Positions 58,536-64,000 of a DNA stretch of 64,000 bases are shown one piece after another (the first letter of the stretch is position 1; each line of letters starts with the position of its first letter). The stretch is from Acidipila sp. (GTDB lineage Bacteria > Acidobacteriota > Terriglobia > Acidiferrales > UBA7541): contig JAAFGT010000010.1 in NCBI GenBank assembly GCA_010365215.1, positions 1 through 64,000 on the forward strand, given 5' to 3'. The position numbers and the translations under genes are program-made. The notes under the pieces are model-generated. The model was not told where the DNA came from. It saw nothing but the letters and a program-made list of their open reading frames with translations, and ran no database searches.

Positions 58536-60026
58536 TTATTGGAAGTTCATGGCCAGATCGACCATCGTGCGCACAGGCACGCCGGTAGGGCCTTTGGCGG
58601 ACCAGGGCTTGCCTTCATCGAGCCATGCCGTTCCGGCGATATCCAAGTGGACCCACGGAGTGTCGCCGACGAATTCGCGAATAAAAGCAGCCGCGGTGAC
58701 CGCTCCGCCGCCCTTGCCGCTGCCGATGTTCTGGATGTCGGCAATGTTGCTCTTGATGAAGTCGCTGTATTCATCGTCGAGCGGCATGGGCCAGATTTTT
58801 TCGCCGGCATTCTTGGCGCTGGCCAGCAGACGATCCATCAGGGGCTGATTATTGGTAAACGCGCCGACGTTGACGTTCGCCAGGGCCACAACAATCGCTC
58901 CGGTGAGCGTGGCGGCGTCGACCAGGTGAGTGCAGCCAAGCTGCTTGGCATAGGTAATGGCGTCGGCGAGAATCAGCCGGCCCTCCGCATCGGTGTTGAT
59001 CACCTCAATGGTTTTTCCGGACATGGCGATTACTACGTCGCCGGGTTTCTGCGCGCGATGGCCGGGCATATTTTCCACGGATGGCACCACGCAGATTACT
59101 TTCACCGCGGGCTTCAGCGCGGCAATGGCGCGCATGGCTCCGAGCATGGCGCCGCCGCCGCCCATGTCGTACTTCATTTTTTCCATGCCTTCCGCAGGCT
59201 TGATGGAGATTCCACCGGTATCGAAGGTGACCGCCTTGCCGATCAAGCCCAGCACGGGCGCTCCAGGCCGCGGGTTAGCTGGCGTGTAGGTGAGCACCAT
59301 AACCCGGGGCGGCTCGTCGCTGCCTTGCGCTACACCCAGCAGCGCTCCCATTTTCAGTTCGGCGATGCGCTTTTCGTCGAGGATTTCGACGTCGAGCCCC
59401 GCTTCGCGCGCCATGGCTAAGGCGCGATCGGCGAGAATGCGCGGGGTTAATTTGTTGGATGGCTCGTTGACCAGCTCGCGCGCGAAATTCTGGGCCTCGG
59501 CGATTACGCGCCCACGCGCGATGCCCTTCTCCGCCTCGGCTTGGGCCGCGCCGAACCCGGCCAATGCTGCGGATTCAAATGCAGCACCGGCTTTCTTTTC
59601 GGATTTGTAGCTGTCTGAATCATAGGCGCCCAGAAGCAGCCCCTCGGTGACCGCTTGCGCGGCCGCGGCGGTAAGTTGACCCTCGCGCAGGGCAAAGACC
59701 AGGCTTTTTACCGATCTGGCCTTCAAATGCCGCAGCGCCGCCGCGGCGATTCTGCGCAGGATCGCGGTGTCGAATTTGTCCGCCTTGCCTGCCCCTACTA
59801 CCAGAACGCGCGCAGGACCCGATGCGCCATGCACGTGCAGCATGGTCATTTCCAGCGTCTTTCCCGTCAGCTCGCCGGCATCGGCAATCGTCTTCAGCCG
59901 CCCGCCGATGGCCGCGTCCAGTTCCGCCAGAGCGCCTTCGATGCGATTCTCGTGCTCAAACGCGTAAGTGACCAGCGCGGGGGTTTCGATTTTTGCCAAC
60001 GATTGCGAATCATATTTTATATGCAT
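58536..60026 (-). CDS. pepA: Leucyl aminopeptidase (M17)
   Basis: Dizinc or dimanganese leucine aminopeptidase of 496 residues. The catalytic domain signature NTDAEGRLILADAITYA is complete. GKAVTFDTGGISIKP and the metal-binding Lys/Asp residues in YDMGGGGAMLGAMRA precede it. LVDAATLTGAIVVALANV follows, and the C-terminal LDIAGTAWLDEGKPWSAKGPTGV is the family end. The N-terminal domain (about 1-170) is the usual macro-like fold, poorly conserved. Hexamer in the cytoplasm; cleaves N-terminal amino acids, and in some bacteria binds DNA. Its start lies 17 bases after the smpB stop on the same strand. Confidence 0.95.
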   Translation of the reverse strand: MHIKYDSQSLAKIETPALVTYAFEHENRIEGALAELDAAIGGRLKTIADAGELTGKTLEMTMLHVHGASGPARVLVVGAGKADKFDTAILRRIAAAALRHLKARSVKSLVFALREGQLTAAAAQAVTEGLLLGAYDSDSYKSEKKAGAAFESAALAGFGAAQAEAEKGIARGRVIAEAQNFARELVNEPSNKLTPRILADRALAMAREAGLDVEILDEKRIAELKMGALLGVAQGSDEPPRVMVLTYTPANPRPGAPVLGLIGKAVTFDTGGISIKPAEGMEKMKYDMGGGGAMLGAMRAIAALKPAVKVICVVPSVENMPGHRAQKPGDVVIAMSGKTIEVINTDAEGRLILADAITYAKQLGCTHLVDAATLTGAIVVALANVNVGAFTNNQPLMDRLLASAKNAGEKIWPMPLDDEYSDFIKSNIADIQNIGSGKGGGAVTAAAFIREFVGDTPWVHLDIAGTAWLDEGKPWSAKGPTGVPVRTMVDLAMNFQ

Positions 60027-60043
60027 GTGTGCCGTATCTCTCC

Positions 60044-60538
60044 TCAGGAATTGTTCTTATTGAAGTTACGCATCTCTTCGGCGGCTTCGCGCTTGGTGTC
60101 GCGCTCTTTGATTGCCGCGCGGCGGTCGTGCTCCTTTTTACCGCGGGCCAGCGCGATCTCGCATTTCGCGCGGCCTCCTTTGAAATAGATGCGCAAGGCG
60201 ATGAGCGTCAGGCCTTTCTGTTCGGTCTTTCCGGCCAACCGGGCAATCTCTTCTTTGTGCAGCAACAGCTTTCGCGTCCGCAAGGGACCGTGGTTCCACG
60301 GGCCTCCCGAGGTATATTCGGGAATGTGGCAGTTCACCAGCCAGACCTCGCCGCCGCGCACCTCGGCGTAAGCGTCGCGCAAATTGGCTTTGCCCTCGCG
60401 CACTGCTTTCACCTCCGTGCCCAAAAGGGCCATTCCCGCCTCGAAACGGTCGAGGATGTGGTAGTTATAGGAGGCGGCGCGATTCTGTGCCACCGCGCGG
60501 TCGCCATAGGCTTCTGATTTCTTCTTGGGAGTAGCCAC
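60044..60538 (-). CDS. smpB: SsrA-binding protein SmpB
   Basis: tmRNA-binding protein of 164 residues, needed for trans-translation rescue of stalled ribosomes. GTG start with GGAAGG two bases upstream (GGA about five bases upstream); the N-terminal 20 residues are basic. The OB-type core YNYHILDRFEAGMALLGTEVK and DAYAEVRGGEVWLVNCHIPEYTSGG, then the KAKCEIALARGKKEHDRR-like segment (GGRAKCEIALARGKKEHD), and the C-terminal basic tail are complete. The ssrA gene itself was searched for around this gene and not recognised in the window. Upstream 272 bases to the secretin gene contain no other gene. Confidence 0.95.
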   Translation of the reverse strand: MATPKKKSEAYGDRAVAQNRAASYNYHILDRFEAGMALLGTEVKAVREGKANLRDAYAEVRGGEVWLVNCHIPEYTSGGPWNHGPLRTRKLLLHKEEIARLAGKTEQKGLTLIALRIYFKGGRAKCEIALARGKKEHDRRAAIKERDTKREAAEEMRNFNKNNS

Positions 60539-60750
60539 AACCTTCCATCATATCCGGCCGCGGGAAAGCGTGCAAAGGTCTCAGATGGCGAGTGTTAGTT
60601 CCTGAGTGCCGGGGCGACGATGCGGAGCTGCCGGTGCGAGGTTATCGTCCCGGCCCGGGCCACCGCGCGCACATGCCTGGCATCTGACTTTTCTTCAGGG
60701 TCATCAGGGCTGGGCCGCGCCTTCCCGCCGGCGGATGGCTCCCGGTTACC

Positions 60751-60779
60751 TTGCTGGCCGCGGATGCGAATGCTAGACT
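60751..60779 (+). promoter_or_regulatory. Candidate promoter of the secretin-pseudopilin run
   Basis: TTGCTG at 60751-60756, an exact 17-base spacer and TAGACT at 60774-60779. The predicted start is about 25 bases before the ATG at 60811, with GGGGG as ribosome binding site. Consensus fit of the -35 is poor beyond TTG. Confidence 0.35.
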
Positions 60780-60810
60780 TCAACCGCTGGGAAATAAGAT
60801 CGGGGGATTG

Positions 60811-63123
60811 ATGGCACAAAGGTTACGGGCCGCTGCTGGGCTGGCACTCGGGGTGTTGATGCTGGCTGGCTGCCCCAAGGGCAACCAGGATTACACCACG
60901 GCCAAGAAGGCAGAGATGGTCCAGGATTACGATACCGCCCTCGATCACTACGAGCGCGCCCTGAAAGCCGACCCCGGCAATACGGAATACCGCCTGCGCG
61001 CCACGCGCGTGCGTTTCGAAACTTCCCTTTTCCACGTGCGGCAAGGAGTAAAGATTCGCGATAAGGGCGAGCTTCAAATTGCGCTGGCCGAATTTGAGAA
61101 GGCCATGGCCATTGACCCCTCCAGCGCAGTGGCCGAGCAGGAAATGCGCAAGACCATGGAACTGCTCGCGGGCAGAGCCACAGGACCCGGAATTTCCGCG
61201 CCCGGCGCCGGGGAAGCCGCCCGGGAACCCGCCAAGTTGCTGGACAAGCCCGCGGAACTGAGGCCGGTCTCCCGCGAGCCGATCAACCTTAAAATTACCA
61301 ACGACGCGCGCATTGTCTTCGAGACCATCGCCAAGCTGGCCGGCCTGACGGTGATTTTTGATCCCGACTTCCAGCCGCGGCGAATCACCACCGAGCTGAC
61401 CAACGTCACGCTGGAGCAGGCTCTGGATGTGGTGGCACTGGAAAGTAAAACATTCTGGAAGCCGGTGACCGGCAACATCATTTTCGTGATCCCGGAACAG
61501 GCGCAAAAGCGAAAAGACTACGAAGACTACGTGGTGCGTACTTTTTATCTCGCCAACACGGTGCAGCCGCAGGACCTGACCGAGGTGGTTGCGGGCTTGC
61601 GCCAGATTGCGGACCTGCGCCGCATCCAGCAGGTCACCAGCCAGAACGCCATCGTGGTTCGCGATACCCCGGACAAGATTGCATTGATTGAAAAAATTCT
61701 TCGCGACATCGACCGCGCCAAGCCGGAGGTGGTCATCCAGGTGTCCGTTCTGGAGGCGCGCATCGACCGCGCGCGAAACCTGGGCATCACGCCGGGCTCC
61801 AGTTCGGTGCTGAGCTTCACCCCGCGCAACGCCACCAGCACACCGACCACCACAACGACCGGCGGCACGACTACCACGGCCACAGCGCCCGGCCAGATCC
61901 GCATCCGGGACTTGCAGCATCTCTCCAGCGCTGATTACAGCCTGACGCTGCCCGGCGCCTCGGTAATGGCCTTGCTCACCGACAGCACCACAAAGATCAT
62001 CCAGAACCCCGAGGTGCGCGTAGTGGATGGCCAGTCCGCGAAACTGCGCATCGGCGATCGCGTGCCCATCGCCACGGGAAGCTTCCAGGCGGGTCTGGGA
62101 GGCGCGATTGGCGGCGCGGCCAGCGCGGCTTTTGTGAACCCGCTGGTTAACACGCAGTTTCAATATCAGGACGTCGGCGTGAACATTGACATCACGCCAC
62201 GCGTGCACCTGAATCGCGAAGTCAGCATGAAGGTCTCCATCGAGGTTTCCTCGGTCACCGGGCAGGTGAACATCGGCGGGATTCAGCAGCCCATCATCAG
62301 CCAGCGCAAGATCGAGCACGACGTACGGCTCAAGGAAGGTGAGGTCAGCGTTCTCGGCGGCTTGGAGCAGCGCACGGAAACCAAGTCGGTTACCGGCTGG
62401 CCGGGCCTTTCGCATATCCCGTTTTTGCGCTATTTCTTTTCCGGCGAGAACAAGGACGTCCAGGAGAATGAAGTACTCATCGTGCTCACCCCGCGTATTG
62501 TGCGGCTGCCCGAGCTTACGCCCGGCAACCTGCAGAGCTTGAGCGCGGGTACGGAGAGCACGATTCAGGTGCGCAAAATGGACTCCGTGGCGGCGCCATC
62601 GATGACGCCTGCGCCCGGCGCCGTGCCGTCAACGCAAACGCCTCCTGGCGCAGTGCCAACCCCGGCGGGACAGCCGTCCGCAGTGCAGCCGCCGGCAGCG
62701 GCGGCCGGTGCGAGCCGCCTGCGCTTTGAGCCCCAGAGTGTCACGCTGCGTCCCGGAGAAACAGCGACCATCGCACTGATGATTGATGACGCCAAAGACC
62801 TGTTTTCGATTCCCATGCTGCTGGGCTTCAACCCCGCCGTGGTCACCGTAGAAGAAGTGAAACACGGGGGCTTTCTTTCGGGCGGCACGCAGGATGTGGC
62901 ACTGGTTCAGCGCATCGACAAGGATCGCGGGCAGGCGATCGTTTCCGCGGCGCGGCCTCCGGGAGCGTTGGGAATCAGCGGCAACGGGCCGCTGATGCTG
63001 ATCGTGCTGCGTGGAGTGGCCGCGGGCGCTTCTCCGATTTCGGTGCTGCAGGTAAATGCCCGTGATTCGCAGCAGAAACCGATTCCCATGGTCTCGGGAG
63101 AGGCTGCCATTCGGGTGCAGTAG
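60811..63123 (+). CDS. Secretin-family lipoprotein with TPR, secretin and C-terminal cohesin-like domains
   Basis: A 770-residue outer-membrane protein; the ATG at 60811 is chosen because it opens a lipoprotein signal peptide ending LAGC (Cys21). TPR-like repeats (about 25-115) come first. The short secretin N0/STN domain (about 160-230, IVFETIAKLAGLTVIFDPDFQ) and an N1-type domain (about 245-320) follow, then the pore-forming secretin domain (about 360-575) with NPEVRVVDGQSAKLRIGDRVP, GVNIDITPRVH, VSVLGGLEQR and EVLIVLTPRIVR. A Thr-rich loop (TPTTTTTGGTTTTATAP) sits in the early secretin part. After a Pro/Ala linker, residues about 655-770 resemble a cohesin domain. With the pseudopilins downstream it points to a type II secretion or related filament system; GspD versus PilQ cannot be decided. 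Confidence 0.9.
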   Translation: MAQRLRAAAGLALGVLMLAGCPKGNQDYTTAKKAEMVQDYDTALDHYERALKADPGNTEYRLRATRVRFETSLFHVRQGVKIRDKGELQIALAEFEKAMAIDPSSAVAEQEMRKTMELLAGRATGPGISAPGAGEAAREPAKLLDKPAELRPVSREPINLKITNDARIVFETIAKLAGLTVIFDPDFQPRRITTELTNVTLEQALDVVALESKTFWKPVTGNIIFVIPEQAQKRKDYEDYVVRTFYLANTVQPQDLTEVVAGLRQIADLRRIQQVTSQNAIVVRDTPDKIALIEKILRDIDRAKPEVVIQVSVLEARIDRARNLGITPGSSSVLSFTPRNATSTPTTTTTGGTTTTATAPGQIRIRDLQHLSSADYSLTLPGASVMALLTDSTTKIIQNPEVRVVDGQSAKLRIGDRVPIATGSFQAGLGGAIGGAASAAFVNPLVNTQFQYQDVGVNIDITPRVHLNREVSMKVSIEVSSVTGQVNIGGIQQPIISQRKIEHDVRLKEGEVSVLGGLEQRTETKSVTGWPGLSHIPFLRYFFSGENKDVQENEVLIVLTPRIVRLPELTPGNLQSLSAGTESTIQVRKMDSVAAPSMTPAPGAVPSTQTPPGAVPTPAGQPSAVQPPAAAAGASRLRFEPQSVTLRPGETATIALMIDDAKDLFSIPMLLGFNPAVVTVEEVKHGGFLSGGTQDVALVQRIDKDRGQAIVSAARPPGALGISGNGPLMLIVLRGVAAGASPISVLQVNARDSQQKPIPMVSGEAAIRVQ

Positions 63124-63137
63124 GCGGGTGCAGTAGG
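63112..63137. repeat. 13-bp tandem duplication spanning the secretin stop codon
   Basis: The 13-base unit CGGGTGCAGTAGG occurs twice in direct succession (63112-63124, 63125-63137), copying the end of the secretin gene and its TAG stop. Confidence 0.9.
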
Positions 63138-63193
63138 CGGACGAGAATTTCGAATTGCCGGGCGAATCGAATGGACCGGCGAATGAATCATTA

Positions 63194-63709
63194 ATGCGTC
63201 GCGAGTACACCAAAACGAAGAGCACTTGGCATTCGCGTTTCCATTCGCGCCAATCGGGCATGACTTTGCTCGAACTGGTGGTGGCCACGGGCATCCTCTT
63301 GACGCTGGCGTCCGCGGCGCTGCCTATTGCCCGCGCGAGCATCCGTCATCAGCGCGAGGTGGAACTGCGTCGCGCCCTGCGCGAGATGCGCACGGCCATC
63401 GACCGCTACAAGGACGCCGCCGACAAGAACCAGATTCGCGTGGAGGTGGGCACGGAAGGTTATCCGCCTGACTTGGAGACGCTGGTGAAAGGCGTCACGC
63501 TCAGCGCCATCGGCGGCAAGCAGACGGAACGCCGGCTGCGATTTCTGCGTAAAATTCCCCTGGACCCCATGACCGGGCGCGCCGAGTGGGGGATGCGCTC
63601 GGTGCAGGACGATGCCGACTCCTCCAGTTGGGGCGGGCAAAATGTTTTTGATGTGTTTTCTCATTCCCAGGCGACGGCGGTAGACGGGACTCGTTATGCT
63701 GACTGGTAG
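63194..63709 (+). CDS. GspG-like pseudopilin
   Basis: A 171-residue pseudopilin from the ATG at 63194 (frame open from 63155). The class III leader ends RQSG, and the mature part begins MTLLELVVATGILLTLASA, with the conserved Glu at position 5, the prepilin-peptidase recognition type. The rest (EVELRRALREMRTAIDRYKD, KIPLDPMTGRAEWGMRS) matches the major pseudopilin GspG pattern including the DPMTG/W loop near the calcium site. It is the first of two adjacent pseudopilin genes after the secretin, and its last codons overlap the next gene by 14 bases. Confidence 0.9.
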   Translation: MRREYTKTKSTWHSRFHSRQSGMTLLELVVATGILLTLASAALPIARASIRHQREVELRRALREMRTAIDRYKDAADKNQIRVEVGTEGYPPDLETLVKGVTLSAIGGKQTERRLRFLRKIPLDPMTGRAEWGMRSVQDDADSSSWGGQNVFDVFSHSQATAVDGTRYADW

Positions 63710-64000
63710 AAAAAACTGGAAAACACTGGGCCGGCGGTGCACGGCGCGGCGCGACTCCGGCCGGGGCAACTGGGGTTTCACTCTCCTGGAGATGATGATC
63801 GTCGTGACCATCATCATGATTTTGCTGGCCATCGGCGGCGGGCGTTACGAGCGGTCGATCATTCGCAGTAAGGAGGCCGCGCTGAAGCAGGATCTGTTCG
63901 TCCTGCGCCAGGCGATTGACCAGTTCACGCTGGATAAAGAGTCCGCACCCAGCTCGCTCGAGGATTTAGTGGCGGCGCAGTACTTGCGAATCGTTCCCAC
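63696..64000 (+). CDS. Second GspG-like pseudopilin, 3' end outside window
   Basis: A frame from the ATG at 63696 runs without a stop to the window edge; 101 complete codons are visible. The leader is basic and ends SGRGNWG, followed by FTLLEMMIVVTIIMILLAIGG, the classic cleavage site and first helix. Downstream is IIRSKEAALKQDLFVLRQAIDQF, then a short SLEDLVAAQYLRIVP segment, typical of the GspG family. It overlaps the previous pseudopilin gene by 14 bases, so their translation is likely coupled. Truncation by the window end is certain; the family call is secure. Confidence 0.88.
   Translation, partial: MLTGRKNWKTLGRRCTARRDSGRGNWGFTLLEMMIVVTIIMILLAIGGGRYERSIIRSKEAALKQDLFVLRQAIDQFTLDKESAPSSLEDLVAAQYLRIVP

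Noticed and set aside
60539-60810. tmRNA (ssrA) next to smpB
   Set aside because: No alanyl acceptor-like ends or tag-peptide frame were recognised; smpB and ssrA are often unlinked.

Overview
The window reads as GC-rich chromosomal DNA of a Gram-negative bacterium, most likely a member of the Acidobacteriota (class Terriglobia or a relative). That placement is an inference. It rests on a very large Oar-like TonB-dependent receptor with an N-terminal carboxypeptidase-regulatory-like domain, a complete Kdo/heptose LPS core locus, secretin and pseudopilin genes, a cyclase-family protein next to the receptor, DUF4097 and DUF2007 proteins, and the way housekeeping genes are packed. No rRNA, tRNA, CRISPR array, prophage or intact insertion sequence was seen. 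Coding density is high, and 1-8 base overlaps between consecutive genes (ATGA or GTGA type) are frequent.

Layout. (1) 1-3454, plus strand: end of aroC, then def-fmt-rsmB (N-terminal protein processing and 16S rRNA methylation). (2) 3455-6774: a repeat-rich stretch that interrupts the housekeeping run. It holds five small orphan minus-strand genes (mostly membrane proteins, one DUF4265), two copies of a 79-bp repeat, two of a 94-bp repeat, a hairpin-type repeat and the 3' fragment of a decayed gene. (3) 6775-11419, plus: PASTA protein, rpe, a BamD-like lipoprotein and an unusual response regulator; a minus-strand methyltransferase follows. (4) 12394-22707, plus: valS, nadC, birA, coaX, a conserved unknown, a RlmD/RumA-type RNA methyltransferase and comEC. 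(5) 31345 down to 22704, minus: waaA-lpxK-waaF-gmhB-rfaE1-rfaE2-waaC-isoprenylcysteine-methyltransferase-like, a translationally coupled LPS inner-core operon, then a DUF2007 gene and pheA. (6) 31546-40701, plus: secreted unknown, pcrA/uvrD helicase, amino-acid permease, P1-nuclease/phospholipase-C-like secreted protein, adenosine-deaminase-family enzyme, purS, glmS. (7) 40826-46703, mixed: a MoaD/ThiS-like protein overlapping a BNR beta-propeller gene, a POTRA-only exported protein, larE, a DUF4097 lipoprotein and a histone-deacetylase-family protein. (8) 46868-51033, plus: small Cys-rich secreted protein, TonB-dependent receptor, secreted cyclase. (9) 56287 down to 51109, minus: larC, metG, tatD, polyprenyl synthase. 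(10) argS (plus), pepA and smpB (minus). (11) 60811-64000, plus: lipoprotein secretin with a C-terminal cohesin-like domain and two pseudopilin genes, the last cut by the window end.

Two signals stand out beyond routine annotation. One is the overlapping pair of a ubiquitin-like MoaD/ThiS protein (C-terminal Gly-Gly) and an Asp-box beta-propeller, whose joint function is not known to me. The other is a recurrent pattern of fresh-looking short tandem duplications (10-20 bp units) at gene ends and between genes, two of which copy a stop codon (metG and the secretin gene).
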